The notes: generated from the letters alone by a model not told the origin. A DNA stretch of 64,000 nt from Parapedobacter sp035556095 (GCF_035556095.1 NZ_DATMFT010000025.1:62001-126000); one strand, 5' to 3'. Counted from the first letter of the stretch, positions 1 through 8,671 are shown. Numbers and translations: made by a program.

Positions 1-2
1 TC

Positions 3-785
3 ATCGAAGGGGTCCTCATCCCCGCACCCGATCGCATGACCGCCTGCGTAAGTTCCCAAGTGGGCTGTAGCCTAACGTGCAAGTTTTGTGCCACGGGTTA
101 TATGGACCGTAAGCGCAACCTGAATGCCGACGAGATATACGACCAGGTCGTGCTTATCGCTAAGCAAGCACAGGAGTATTACGGGCAGCCCCTCACCAAC
201 ATCGTATACATGGGGATGGGCGAGCCACTACTTAATTACAGCAATGTGCTGAAGTCCATCGAGCGCATCACGGCACCCGACGGGCTGAACATGGCGGCAA
301 AACGCATCACAGTCTCCACGGCCGGCATCGCCAAGATGATCAAGAAGCTGGGCGACGATCAAGTACGGTTCAATCTGGCTTTATCGCTGCATGCTGCCAA
401 TGATACTAAACGCAACGAAATCATGCCCATCAACGAGCAAAATTCACTGCGTGCCCTCGCCGAGGCATTGAAATATTACTACGCCAAGACCAAGAATCCG
501 GTTACGTATGAATACATCGTATTCAATGGTGTGAACGACGACCTTGCCGATGCGCAGGAACTTGCGGCATTTTGCAAGCACCTGCCATGTAAGGTAAACA
601 TCATCGAGTACAACCCCATCGCCTTTGCTGATTTCGAGAACGCCGCCGCAGACAAGATCGACCAGTTCGCCGATTACCTGCGGCAACGGGGCGTAACCAC
701 CAATGTCCGTCGCAGTCGGGGCAAAGATATCGACGCCGCATGCGGGCAACTGGCGATTAAGGAAACCGCGATGCCAACAGCCTAA
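3..785 (+). CDS. rlmN: 23S rRNA (adenine-2503-C2) methyltransferase RlmN, 5' end outside window
   Basis: Radical-SAM enzyme that methylates C2 of A2503 in 23S rRNA (the family also acts on A37 of some tRNAs). The reading frame is open from the window edge, so the true start lies upstream; the first in-frame ATG at 36 is internal. The visible part carries the radical-SAM cluster motif CSLTCKFC, which binds the 4Fe-4S cluster, then the SAM-contact segment YMGMGEPLLN and a NVRRSRGKDIDAACGQLA tail with the Cys expected near the C terminus of RlmN. About 260 residues are visible of the usual ~345. comF follows after 6 bp on the same strand, so the two are probably co-transcribed. Identification is from conserved motifs and is firm. 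Confidence 0.95.
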   Translation: MEGVLIPAPDRMTACVSSQVGCSLTCKFCATGYMDRKRNLNADEIYDQVVLIAKQAQEYYGQPLTNIVYMGMGEPLLNYSNVLKSIERITAPDGLNMAAKRITVSTAGIAKMIKKLGDDQVRFNLALSLHAANDTKRNEIMPINEQNSLRALAEALKYYYAKTKNPVTYEYIVFNGVNDDLADAQELAAFCKHLPCKVNIIEYNPIAFADFENAAADKIDQFADYLRQRGVTTNVRRSRGKDIDAACGQLAIKETAMPTA

Positions 786-791
786 TCGCCC

Positions 792-1490
792 ATGCGCCTC
801 CTCAAGCGATACTTCAACGATTTCTCCGTACTCTTCTTCTCACAGGCCTGCGTGGGATGTGATACGCCATTGGTGGACGGTGAAAAACTCATCTGCACCA
901 GCTGTTGGTACCATCTCCCCCACACCCGCGCCCATGCAGATAGACAGAACAGCAGTGCCCGCCAATTGTGGGGCCGGGTTCGCATCGAGGCGGTAACATC
1001 CTACTGGTATTTCCGCGAAGCGTCGCGTGTAAAACGAATCATCCACCACCTCAAATACCGTAATCGCCCCGAAATCGGCACCGAAGTGGGGATAAGGTAT
1101 GGCAAAATACTTGCAGATACGGCACCTTTCAACCAGGCGGATATCATCGTTCCGGTACCCTTGCATCCTAAAAAATTACGCGCACGAGGGTACAACCAAA
1201 GTGCCTTTTTCGCTAATGGGCTTGCCCGTTCGATGCGGCTCCCCGTTGCGGAAAATGGCATTATACGGCGTCGTGCCACCGAAAGCCAAACCCATAAAAA
1301 TCGCTACGAGCGGTATGAAAATATGCTGAAAACATTTGAAGCAACCGATATCGATTCAGTTGCCGGCCAGCATGTATTATTGGTAGATGATGTGTTGACG
1401 ACTGGCGCCACCCTCGAAGCTTGCGCCAGCACTTTGCTGGAGAACGGAGCCGCCAAGGTGAGTGCGGTTACCCTGGCCAAAGCCCTGTAA
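792..1490 (+). CDS. comF: ComF family phosphoribosyltransferase-like protein
   Basis: 232-residue ComF/GntX-type protein. An N-terminal four-cysteine zinc-ribbon-like segment (CVGC ... CTSCW, residues ~17-38) precedes a type I phosphoribosyltransferase fold. The PRPP-binding motif VLLVDDVLTTGAT is near residue 195, and VPVPLHPKKLRARGYNQS around residues 117-135 is the other family hallmark. ComF proteins are linked to DNA uptake in competent bacteria, but in Bacteroidota the role is unproven. It starts 6 bp after rlmN, suggesting one transcript. Its last ~110 bp overlap, in antisense, the end of a small lipoprotein ORF on the other strand. Confidence 0.9.
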   Translation: MRLLKRYFNDFSVLFFSQACVGCDTPLVDGEKLICTSCWYHLPHTRAHADRQNSSARQLWGRVRIEAVTSYWYFREASRVKRIIHHLKYRNRPEIGTEVGIRYGKILADTAPFNQADIIVPVPLHPKKLRARGYNQSAFFANGLARSMRLPVAENGIIRRRATESQTHKNRYERYENMLKTFEATDIDSVAGQHVLLVDDVLTTGATLEACASTLLENGAAKVSAVTLAKAL

Positions 1491-1634
1491 TGACGGCACG
1501 GCGTGCGTAGACGGTACCGCCCCTTGGCGATGGACCGGCGGGCATTTACATCCCTTGCGGAAAATTCCGCATGAGGATACAGAAATGACCACAATGGCTG
1601 CAAGTGCAAGCCTGATAATGCGACTATACCTCAT
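1377..1634 (-). CDS. Small putative lipoprotein downstream of vanZ
   Basis: Predicted 85-residue product. A short positively charged start and hydrophobic core lead to a lipobox (VISVSSC, Cys at residue 22), followed by GIFRKGCKCPPV, a pattern typical of tiny Bacteroidota lipoproteins. Its ATG lies inside the last codons of vanZ (shared ATGAGGTATAG, 11-bp overlap), so translation is probably coupled. The last ~37 codons run antisense through the 3' end of comF and look low in information, so the true C terminus may be shorter or altered by a frameshift. The signal and lipobox are seen directly; the function is unknown. Confidence 0.55.
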   Translation of the reverse strand: MRYSRIIRLALAAIVVISVSSCGIFRKGCKCPPVHRQGAVPSTHAVPSLQGFGQGNRTHLGGSVLQQSAGASFEGGASRQHIIYQ

Positions 1635-2046
1635 AACTTTTATTCTTGGTCTGGCTTACTTTGCTTACTGCCGTTTCAGCCCTGTAGACGTTGTGCAATA
1701 GCAGGTAGGCAAATACGCCCATCCCTGTTCCTACGGCATCTGCAAAAAGATCCCAAGCTTCTGCCGAGCGGTAGGTGAAAATCTGCCACTGCAAATATTC
1801 CGTGAACAACGCGAATAAACAAGAGAAAAGTACCACCCTAACCGATATGCGCCACGATGGCCTGGACGTGCCGACCTGCCTGATAGCCCCGTAATAAAGC
1901 AGCACAGTGAAAACAAAGAAAAAACCGGTATGCACCAATTTATCCATTCCCGGAAAATTTGGTACTTCGTCTGTGGCCGCTGATGGCAAGCCGCACAGCA
2001 CCACCACTACCACTGCCCACAATACAGCCCATATGTAATGCTTCAT
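1624..2046 (-). CDS. VanZ family membrane protein
   Basis: 140-residue membrane protein with four predicted helices: one at the N terminus (residues ~5-22), one around 40-55, one around 68-84 and one around 105-120. The segment FPGMDKLVHTGFFFVFTVLLYYG and the later FTEYLQWQIFTYRSAEAWDLFADAVGT match the VanZ-like family, named for teicoplanin resistance VanZ but of mostly unknown function in Bacteroidota. It lies downstream of gcvH on the same strand with a strong hairpin terminator between them, and a small lipoprotein ORF overlaps its end. The gcvH-vanZ neighbourhood is common in Bacteroidota (established knowledge); any functional link is not evident. Confidence 0.85.
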   Translation of the reverse strand: MKHYIWAVLWAVVVVVLCGLPSAATDEVPNFPGMDKLVHTGFFFVFTVLLYYGAIRQVGTSRPSWRISVRVVLFSCLFALFTEYLQWQIFTYRSAEAWDLFADAVGTGMGVFAYLLLHNVYRAETAVSKVSQTKNKSYEV

Positions 2047-2091
2047 CTTTTCTTTTTTTGCCTGCTATCGAGCCATTATAATGCCAAAAAG

Positions 2092-2124
2092 AAACGACAT
2101 CTGCCGAGACGGCGGATGTCGTTT
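2092..2124 (-). terminator. Intrinsic terminator between gcvH and vanZ
   Basis: On the minus strand the arms AAACGACATC and GATGTCGTTT extend through G/C-rich inner pairs (CGCCG with CGGC) to a stem of about 15 bp with a TCTC loop. CTTTTT follows. It sits 16 bp after the gcvH stop, so it should end the gcvH transcript and limit read-through into vanZ. Confidence 0.85.
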
Positions 2125-2140
2125 TGCATCTAGCAACACA

Positions 2141-2521
2141 TTAAACGGCAACCTGTGCCTCGTAATCTGCTGCAGAAAGCAGCCCTTCTACATCTGCGGG
2201 ATTGTTCAGTTTCACCCGGACGAGCCAGCCTTCTCCGTACGGGTCTTGGTTGACCAGCTCCGGTGAACTGTCTACCTTATCATTAACTTCCAACACGGTG
2301 GCCGCGACAGGCATAAACAAATCAGACACCGTTTTCACGGCTTCTACAGTGCCAAATACCTCATCTTGCGCCACCGCATCGCCTACGGTGTTGACATCGA
2401 TGAACACGATATCGCCAAGTTCACGCTGGGCAAAATCGGTAATCCCGATTACGGCTTCCTCACCCGATACACGTATCCATTCGTGGTCTTTCGTGTACTT
2501 TAAATCTTTAGGAAAAGTCAT
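2141..2521 (-). CDS. gcvH: Glycine cleavage system H protein
   Basis: 126-residue lipoyl carrier that shuttles the aminomethyl group between the P, T and L proteins of the glycine cleavage system in the cytoplasm. The lipoyl-lysine motif GTVEAVKTVSDL places the modified Lys at residue 63, and the start (LKYTKDHEWIR) and length are standard for GcvH. It is followed by a strong hairpin terminator and then vanZ. It is divergent from anmK across 193 bp of non-coding DNA that must hold both promoters; no convincing TAnnTTTG box was found there for gcvH. Confidence 0.97.
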   Translation of the reverse strand: MTFPKDLKYTKDHEWIRVSGEEAVIGITDFAQRELGDIVFIDVNTVGDAVAQDEVFGTVEAVKTVSDLFMPVAATVLEVNDKVDSSPELVNQDPYGEGWLVRVKLNNPADVEGLLSAADYEAQVAV

Positions 2522-2714
2522 TCAAATACGATTTACTTACTAATTCATGCATACATTAACGATACAGTGTACCGAAACAGTATCCTGTTAAAACACCTTC
2601 AAACTTAGCTAAAATTGCTTTCATACACAATATAAAAACCTGAGTTCGATTATTCTTTGTCGGCTCAGATCAGGGTAATAACACGCAATCAGAAAATACA
2701 TATCTTTAAGACCT

Positions 2715-3914
2715 ATGAATCCACACGTCGATAAACTATATGCTATAGCCAACAAGTCCCAGCGATTGGTCGTCGGCTTGATGTCGGGCACTTCCTTAGA
2801 TGGCTTGGATATCGCACTGTGCCGTATCGTGGGCAGCGGACGCAGTACCGAGCTCGATCTCCTCCGGTTTGAGACGATAGGTTATAGCGATAACTTTCGC
2901 GAACGGATACGCCAAATCTTCGCTAAACGTACCATTGACCAACAGGTGCTCTGCGGGCTCCACCCCCTCATCGGGCAAACCCATGGGGTACTGGTAAACG
3001 ACGCTCTGCGCAAATGGGGTATATCGCCTAGCGACGTCGACCTGCTCGCAAGCCATGGTCAGACGGTTTTCCACGCACCACAGTCGCTCACGGACACAAC
3101 AGCGTATCCAAACAGTACCTTGCAACTGGGCGACGGCGACCACTTGGCCGTAACTACAGGTATCATCACCATCTCCGACTTCAGGCAGAAGCATATCGCC
3201 GCAGGAGGCGAGGGAGCACCGCTAGCGGCTTACGGCGACTACCTCCTTTTTACCGACGTCCACGAAACACGTATACTGCTCAATATCGGCGGCATCGCCA
3301 ACTTCACGCTTCTATCTGCCACCGGCGGCAATGGCGGCCCCTGCTTTGCCACCGATGTGGGCCCGGGAAACACTCTGATGAACCAATATATGCTGGCGCA
3401 GCTGGGTGTGGAAATGGACCGCAATGCCCGCTTAGCATCCACAGGTGCCGTAAACCGGCCGTTGCTAGCCGCCTTGTTAAACCACGACTTCTTTTCAATG
3501 CCCTTTCCTAAAACGACGGGGCCCGAGTTATTTAGCCTCCAGTACCTCACCGATGCTCAGCAAGCGAGTGGTACCGAGGGTCTGCATACGCGCGATGTGA
3601 TGGCCACCTTAGTCGCATTCTCCGCATCGGCCATCAACACATCGATAAGACGTGCAGTACAGGCATCCCCAAATCCCCATGTCTACATCAGCGGCGGCGG
3701 ATTACATAACCCCTTATTGGTCGACCGCATAACGGATGGGCTCGCGGAGATCCCTGTCTCTTCTTTCGAAGTATTGGGACTTTTACCCGATGCCAAGGAA
3801 GCGGCTCTTTTTGCCCTGTTGGCCAACGAAACCGTAGCGGGTAAAGCCGCCAATGCAACAGCGATACTGGATTCGCCGGCCGTGTGTATGGGGAAAATTA
3901 GTTTTCCAGAATAG
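2715..3914 (+). CDS. anmK: Anhydro-N-acetylmuramic acid kinase
   Basis: 399-residue sugar kinase of the ASKHA fold. It converts 1,6-anhydro-MurNAc and ATP to MurNAc-6-phosphate during cell-wall recycling. Motifs in order are VGLMSGTSLDGLDIALCR (phosphate-1 loop, near residue 20), SHGQTVFHAP (~115), GGIANFT (~192), DVGPGNTLMNQ (~213) and the C-terminal SGGGLHNPLL. The length is close to the family norm. Its TAG stop directly abuts the stop of the convergent DUF2461 gene with no spacer, so transcripts from the two must overlap. Confidence 0.95.
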   Translation: MNPHVDKLYAIANKSQRLVVGLMSGTSLDGLDIALCRIVGSGRSTELDLLRFETIGYSDNFRERIRQIFAKRTIDQQVLCGLHPLIGQTHGVLVNDALRKWGISPSDVDLLASHGQTVFHAPQSLTDTTAYPNSTLQLGDGDHLAVTTGIITISDFRQKHIAAGGEGAPLAAYGDYLLFTDVHETRILLNIGGIANFTLLSATGGNGGPCFATDVGPGNTLMNQYMLAQLGVEMDRNARLASTGAVNRPLLAALLNHDFFSMPFPKTTGPELFSLQYLTDAQQASGTEGLHTRDVMATLVAFSASAINTSIRRAVQASPNPHVYISGGGLHNPLLVDRITDGLAEIPVSSFEVLGLLPDAKEAALFALLANETVAGKAANATAILDSPAVCMGKISFPE

Positions 3915-4589
3915 CTACTCCTCGCCGAGAGCCTCGTGGAGGAACAATTTGAAGTCATACATCCGGCGATAGGCTTTTAAAACGCGTTCTAAGCCGTCCG
4001 TATGTTGCAGTTCCTTATCCGTGAACGATTCGAATGCCGTGAAGCTTTTGAGTTTAAGCCACGCGATGTAGGGATTTTCCTCACTGAATCCGGCCGGCGG
4101 CCTCTTCAACGTATCCTGCATGTCTAGCCGACAGTATTTTTTAAATGCCGGTTCATCCACGATTTCCTGCAGGCGGGCACCACTATAGTCTATCTCCTGC
4201 CTGATGGCCGCGAGGTGTTCCTTCTCGGGCCGCCAATACCCTGCTGCGGCGAAGCTGTTGCCCGGCTGGATATGGATATAGTATTCGGGGCCGTTCAATT
4301 TACGGCCGGCCGTGGAAATCCCGGCGCCCAGCCAAGTTTTGTAGGGCGTCTTGTCCTTGCTGAAACGCGTATCCCGGTAAATCCGGAAAACACACTTAGA
4401 CACGGGGATATCCGCCGAAATGTAACGGTCCCATTGCGCGAGGCCGTCGATTAGCCCCGCGGTAAAATCCTTCATGTTCTGCCAGGCGCGCTCATACTCA
4501 TCGCGGTGTTCCTGAAACCATTCCCGGTCGTTATTTGTTTTGATTGCCGTAAGAAAACGAAACGTGTCGGCATGTATAGCAGCTTGCAT
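3915..4589 (-). CDS. DUF2461 domain-containing protein
   Basis: 224-residue cytoplasmic protein matching the DUF2461 (TIGR02453) family. The N-terminal segment TFRFLTAIKTNNDREWFQEHRDEYE is the family signature, with further matches at RIYRDTRFSKDKTPYKTW and GPEYYIHIQPG. The biochemical function of the family is unknown. It starts 20 bp after the cdsA stop on the same strand and is probably the last gene of the CPBP-DUF2007-cdsA transcript. It converges directly on anmK. Confidence 0.85.
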   Translation of the reverse strand: MQAAIHADTFRFLTAIKTNNDREWFQEHRDEYERAWQNMKDFTAGLIDGLAQWDRYISADIPVSKCVFRIYRDTRFSKDKTPYKTWLGAGISTAGRKLNGPEYYIHIQPGNSFAAAGYWRPEKEHLAAIRQEIDYSGARLQEIVDEPAFKKYCRLDMQDTLKRPPAGFSEENPYIAWLKLKSFTAFESFTDKELQHTDGLERVLKAYRRMYDFKLFLHEALGEE

Positions 4590-4609
4590 GATGCGATATG
4601 TTTTTTAAA

Positions 4610-5410
4610 TCAATACACCAACTCAAGAAATACGAGCACCGCTGGTGCGGCGAACAGTAGTCCATCGAAGCGGTCTAGCAAGCCCCCATGTCCGGGTAAG
4701 ACCGCGCCAGAGTCCTTCACCTGCTGGCTGCGCTTTAGCATCGACTCCACAAGATCGCCGAACGTACCGAATAGCGAAACAACCAGTGCCATCCCCACCC
4801 ATTGCCAGCTAACCAATATCGTAAAATAATGGGCCAATACGAGCGCGGTCACCAACGCCAGTAGCACGCCGCCTACAAATCCTTCCCAGGTTTTGTTGGG
4901 CGATATGCGTTCGAACAAGCGGTTCCTGCCGAAAAACTTCCCCATCAGGTATGCTCCGGTATCGTTGCCCCAAAGAATCAGCATGAAGCCAAGCGGCAAG
5001 CGGTAATCGTATGTGCCTGTAACGAAGCCCAACGAGAAAAAGGCGATGAAAGGCAATACGACATAAACCACGCCAAGCAGCGTATGGGCGATGCCGCCAA
5101 ACGGTTTTTCGTGTTTCTGGTAGAGCGGGATAATAAATGTTGCCGCAATAAGCGGTACAAGCAATAACAGATAGTGCGCATCGAAACCCACCAACCGGTA
5201 ACCCGTGAACAGCCCAAATCCGAGTAAGCCCAGTAACAAGCCTAGCAGCCGGTTCGGTCGACTACTGTCATCGCCAATAATGCGGTAAAACTCACCTAGA
5301 CAATAGGCACTTAACAGGATAAAAAAGCCAGCGAAGATATAGCGACCCAACAACATGGAAGCCACCATAACGATGACAAAAAAAAGAGCAGTAATGGCGC
5401 GTATTCTCAT
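4610..5410 (-). CDS. cdsA: Phosphatidate cytidylyltransferase
   Basis: Integral membrane enzyme that makes CDP-diacylglycerol from phosphatidate and CTP, the branch point of phospholipid synthesis. The C-terminal signature LKRSQQVKDSGAVLPGHGG followed by LLDRFDG is the CDP-diglyceride synthetase motif, and about eight hydrophobic helices precede it. I chose the ATG at 5410 (MRIRAIT...), giving 266 residues. The longer frame, up to 5449, would overlap the end of the DUF2007 gene and adds polar residues. It lies 4 bp downstream of the DUF2007 gene in an apparent operon with the CPBP protease gene. Confidence 0.95.
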   Translation of the reverse strand: MRIRAITALFFVIVMVASMLLGRYIFAGFFILLSAYCLGEFYRIIGDDSSRPNRLLGLLLGLLGFGLFTGYRLVGFDAHYLLLLVPLIAATFIIPLYQKHEKPFGGIAHTLLGVVYVVLPFIAFFSLGFVTGTYDYRLPLGFMLILWGNDTGAYLMGKFFGRNRLFERISPNKTWEGFVGGVLLALVTALVLAHYFTILVSWQWVGMALVVSLFGTFGDLVESMLKRSQQVKDSGAVLPGHGGLLDRFDGLLFAAPAVLVFLELVY

Positions 5411-5414
5411 GGCA

Positions 5415-5633
5415 TTATTGTTCGCTATCTCCGCCCTCCATTTCGGCAATCAGTCCTTTTGCAAACGCCTCCTCCGATTCATGTACATACAGCTCCACTT
5501 GGCCAAAGCGGTAAGATGAATCTTGCTTGTTCATAATCACCGCCGATACACCATGTTCCTCAAGCATCTGTTTGGTAATCTCCGCCTGAACGGGATTGCC
5601 CGTAGTGAATAGTTTAACCCAATGTTTTTCCAT
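5415..5633 (-). CDS. DUF2007 family protein (putative signal-transducing protein)
   Basis: 72-residue soluble protein starting MEKHWVKLFTTGNPVQAEITKQ. The pattern (ligand-like beta strand, then helix QAEITKQMLEEHGV, then a VELYV strand) fits DUF2007, a small alpha/beta fold related to PII-like regulators, of unknown role. The frame is open further upstream, but the conserved family start is the internal ATG at 5633. It overlaps the 3' end of the CPBP gene by 20 bp and ends 4 bp before cdsA, so translation of the three genes is probably coupled. Confidence 0.85.
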   Translation of the reverse strand: MEKHWVKLFTTGNPVQAEITKQMLEEHGVSAVIMNKQDSSYRFGQVELYVHESEEAFAKGLIAEMEGGDSEQ

Positions 5634-6579
5634 GGCGTCGCGTGTTTTTTTCGGTGGCTGTTTTGTGGTATTGGTAGAGCAACACCCCCGTGAGCACAAA
5701 ACTAATAAAATATAGATACGAAGGGATTTGTTCTCCAAAATTCATATCATCGAGCGACCTTCCCTGCCGCTGAAGGTAAAACGCAGATATCACCGCAGTT
5801 GCGTTATTGATGAAATGGGCCAATACAGGCAACCAGATATTCTTCCCCCACAGCAATAGGTATCCGAACAGTGCTCCAAGCAACATCCGTGGTAGGAAAC
5901 CATAAAACTGCAAGTGTATGGCGCTAAAAACAATGGCGGTGACCCAAATAGCAGCGTGCGGATTGCGAAACCACCGTTGAAGGATGCCCTGTACACATCC
6001 ACGGAAAAGAAATTCTTCGCCGATGGCGGCAATGACAGCGATTATGAGGAGGTTTATGAAAAGCCCCCAATAGGTGGTGTCTGAAAGGAATATCCGGGTA
6101 AGCCGTTCGAGTTCGGCTTCCTTGGCCTTCATCCAGTTTTCTAAACCCGACAGTGCTTCGGGCAGTACCAATCGTTCATTGAGCTTGATGGCTTGCTCGA
6201 AAATAGGGGCTGAAAAAAACATAATGCCGATAATGACAAACCACAGTTGCGGATTGACCGATGCGTTGAAATCGAGGTATCGATAGCGCCGTTTTTCAAT
6301 GACCCCCATTAATATCGCGGGCAAGACAAACATGCCAATACTGGAGCCTGCTTGAACAATTTTCAGGAAATTGACATCCGACATGTTGCCCTCAAGAACC
6401 CGTTCAAGGTTACCGATACCAGCTGCCCCATTCGTCACAGCCAAGCCGATGAGCATCGAGAGCGCACCAAAAACAACTGCCCCAGCAAAAACAAGGGCCA
6501 GCAGCAGAATCAACGATGTGACGGGATGATTTTCTCCAGGTTGCTGGAGGCCTCCCCGGAACGCATTGTGCTCAGTCAT
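5614..6579 (-). CDS. CPBP family intramembrane glutamic endopeptidase
   Basis: About 321-residue polytopic membrane protein with about eight helices. Motif 1 of the CPBP/Abi family, GEEFLFRGCVQGIL, contains the catalytic EExxxR pair. Motif 2 (FSAIHLQFYGFLPRM) and motif 3 (PVLAHFINNA) supply the two conserved His. Members include prenyl-protein proteases and bacteriocin-immunity proteins; the substrate here is unknown. The start at 6579 (MTEHNAFRGG) is preferred over the longer frame beginning at 6636. It is first in the CPBP-DUF2007-cdsA run, an arrangement often seen in Bacteroidota. Confidence 0.9.
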   Translation of the reverse strand: MTEHNAFRGGLQQPGENHPVTSLILLLALVFAGAVVFGALSMLIGLAVTNGAAGIGNLERVLEGNMSDVNFLKIVQAGSSIGMFVLPAILMGVIEKRRYRYLDFNASVNPQLWFVIIGIMFFSAPIFEQAIKLNERLVLPEALSGLENWMKAKEAELERLTRIFLSDTTYWGLFINLLIIAVIAAIGEEFLFRGCVQGILQRWFRNPHAAIWVTAIVFSAIHLQFYGFLPRMLLGALFGYLLLWGKNIWLPVLAHFINNATAVISAFYLQRQGRSLDDMNFGEQIPSYLYFISFVLTGVLLYQYHKTATEKNTRRHGKTLG

Positions 6580-6643
6580 TGGGCGTGCATTAATTTGGGG
6601 ATGAAGATACGGATTGCGACTGACACTCGGAAACAAGGACGGG

Positions 6644-8539
6644 CTACCCTGCGCCCGCCAGCCGGATTCGGATGGTTTCCGTCGTTTGTTTCATTGTCCA
6701 GCGAGGAACACGCAATTCAATTCGTTTCAATCCTTTAATACGTCGGTCCAAGGCCAGCGGTGCCGGGTCTAGCGAGATGACAGAAAACCGCAGTTCGGGA
6801 TGCGATAGGTTCTCGATGCGGAGGGATTTGCCATCCTTTTTCAACAGCGCGCCACCGGGTTGGATAACCACATCCGCCGTCGTAATCAACTGCCAAGTCA
6901 CCTCTTCGGTTTTTTCAGCAGGAGAGATTTGGTCTTCTATCAGTAATGAGGTGGGGCTATCTTTCACAAATCTACGCTGAGCTGATGCCAATAGATCGCC
7001 AAAAGCTGCGGTAAGGTCCACCGTCGCTTCGGGCATCGTACCGTTTTTGAAATCTGTAATCGTGGCCATCCCATCTACCCGATGCATCTGGCCATTTACG
7101 GTGAGGGTGCTATGGCCGAAGTTATTTTTGGTGAGCAATGTCCAGCGTTGGCTATTCTGGCTACTACTCCACAATTCAAAGCCTGCCTTTTCGAGTTCTT
7201 CATAACTTTGGTTTCCCGGATCAATCGCCCAGCGTACACCGTCCAACTCAAATACGAACGAGCCGCCGTCCATATTGCCATGATTGACGGTACCGCGGCC
7301 GCCCTTCCCACCGAAATAGTATTGATGAGAATCGTCGGGGCCACCTGTAAAAAAAACCACCGGATTCGGGCCATCACCCTTCCAAGCAGTCGGGATGCTT
7401 CCCTCGACCTTTTCTTCGAATTGGGCTAACCATACCAATCCGGCTCCATCCAGCCGCGAAAGGCGGCTCATTTCATCCACCGGCTTTAAAAACCGATCGC
7501 GCTCGAAATAAGCGGCGTTCCCCGTCCGTTTTGCAAACCATGCCAGTACCATGTCGCCGTTCCGCCCGCGACGGTCGCCGCAATCGGCGAAATTATAATA
7601 CATGCCCGAAGGTGCGTTCGTGAGCGCCTTGAATGTTGCGCTTTCGACAAATCCCGGGAACTCACCGTAGCCGAAGTCCGTTCCAAAGGCACTTTCCAGC
7701 ATGGCAATGGTTACCACGGAGAAGCTTGTGCCATAGTCCCAATATCCTGATCCTTCCGGGTAGACGCCATCGGGCATGTATTCATGGAGGGCGTTGGGCA
7801 ACCCGTCGAGTGCTCGGTAGAGTGTTTTAGCAGCTAGTTCAGGGTCGCGTTCGGCGATAGCGATGGACGCCGCAATCATCCCGCCATTGCAAACCTGGTT
7901 CCAGTTGTTATTGCCATAGGCCCATGATGGGTTTTTATTGTCAGCTGGCCAGCTGGGGTTAATCCCCTTTTCAATCAGCGCCTTCTCGGCTTCTTCAATG
8001 GTGGCCTTGGGCAGATCTCCTGCAGTCCAGTCGAGCGCAAGGGCAACTGCCAAGGCCATTTCGCCTACATCCAGGTAGTGCGACGGGTTCCAGTCTGAAA
8101 ACCGGCAAACCGCGAGTACTTCGTCGTTGATGCGCTGCAAAATACTAGGCTCCTTTTCGATTCGGTATACTATGCCCAGCATATTTACCCGGCGCAACAT
8201 CTCCCGGGAAACAGAGAGCAGGCGACGGCCGATTTGTTTGCGTTCCAGCAACGGTTCGTTTGGAATTGCTTCGGCATCCCGCTGAATGGCTTTATACATG
8301 TTTTGTACCACCGGGTCGGTTTTGAGTTGCTGCCTGAGCCGCTTCTCGATGTCGCGGTTAAACACCAGCCTGGGCTGTGCTTTCCGCAGGTGCTTTTTTA
8401 CATACGCTACACTGATGGGATTTTCTAGCTTCGGACTGCCTTCTTCATCCGTTTGTGCATCAACAGTAAAGGTCACAGCTGCGAATGACAACAAAAAAAT
8501 AAACAGGCGAAGGATGGAACGTTGCGTTTTGGTATCCAT
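6644..8539 (-). CDS. Heparinase II/III-family polysaccharide lyase (secreted)
   Basis: 631-residue secreted protein. A signal peptide (residues 1-28, hydrophobic core LFIFLLSFAAVTFTV, cleavage near VDAQ) is followed by an alpha/alpha-toroid lyase region (~40-370, including NPSHYLDVGEMALAVALALDW and SGYWDYGTSFSV). The C-terminal beta-sheet heparinase II/III domain (~390-630) contains NHGNMDGGSFVFELDGVRWA. Enzymes of this group cleave uronic-acid-containing polysaccharides by beta-elimination; the substrate cannot be told from the sequence. Just upstream lies the severed C-terminal end of a GH88-type unsaturated uronyl hydrolase, the usual partner that processes lyase products, which supports the lyase call. 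Confidence 0.85.
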   Translation of the reverse strand: MDTKTQRSILRLFIFLLSFAAVTFTVDAQTDEEGSPKLENPISVAYVKKHLRKAQPRLVFNRDIEKRLRQQLKTDPVVQNMYKAIQRDAEAIPNEPLLERKQIGRRLLSVSREMLRRVNMLGIVYRIEKEPSILQRINDEVLAVCRFSDWNPSHYLDVGEMALAVALALDWTAGDLPKATIEEAEKALIEKGINPSWPADNKNPSWAYGNNNWNQVCNGGMIAASIAIAERDPELAAKTLYRALDGLPNALHEYMPDGVYPEGSGYWDYGTSFSVVTIAMLESAFGTDFGYGEFPGFVESATFKALTNAPSGMYYNFADCGDRRGRNGDMVLAWFAKRTGNAAYFERDRFLKPVDEMSRLSRLDGAGLVWLAQFEEKVEGSIPTAWKGDGPNPVVFFTGGPDDSHQYYFGGKGGRGTVNHGNMDGGSFVFELDGVRWAIDPGNQSYEELEKAGFELWSSSQNSQRWTLLTKNNFGHSTLTVNGQMHRVDGMATITDFKNGTMPEATVDLTAAFGDLLASAQRRFVKDSPTSLLIEDQISPAEKTEEVTWQLITTADVVIQPGGALLKKDGKSLRIENLSHPELRFSVISLDPAPLALDRRIKGLKRIELRVPRWTMKQTTETIRIRLAGAG

Positions 8540-8551
8540 GGATTTTGCTTT

Positions 8552-8671
8552 TTAGCGATTTAACAGCTGTTTGTATCGAGTCAATGCTTCTTCGTAGTAA
8601 TAATCGGCGTATGACAGCGGCACTTCGATTTCACTATTGCCTGGAAAATGTCCGGTGGAGTGCATTAGCAA
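8552..8671 (-). pseudogene. C-terminal remnant of a GH88 unsaturated uronyl hydrolase
   Basis: Conceptual translation on the minus strand gives LLMHSTGHFPGN, then SEIEVPLSYADYYYEEALTR, then YKQLLNR and a TAA stop. This matches the conserved end of GH88-type hydrolases (…GTGH.P..SEVDVPL.YADYYFLEAL.R…). Only about 39 codons remain. An in-frame TAG lies five codons before the LL, and homology fades there, so the body of the gene was deleted. It ends 12 bp before the heparinase start on the same strand, the expected operon position. The remaining 8672-8847 shows no gene. Confidence 0.7.
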
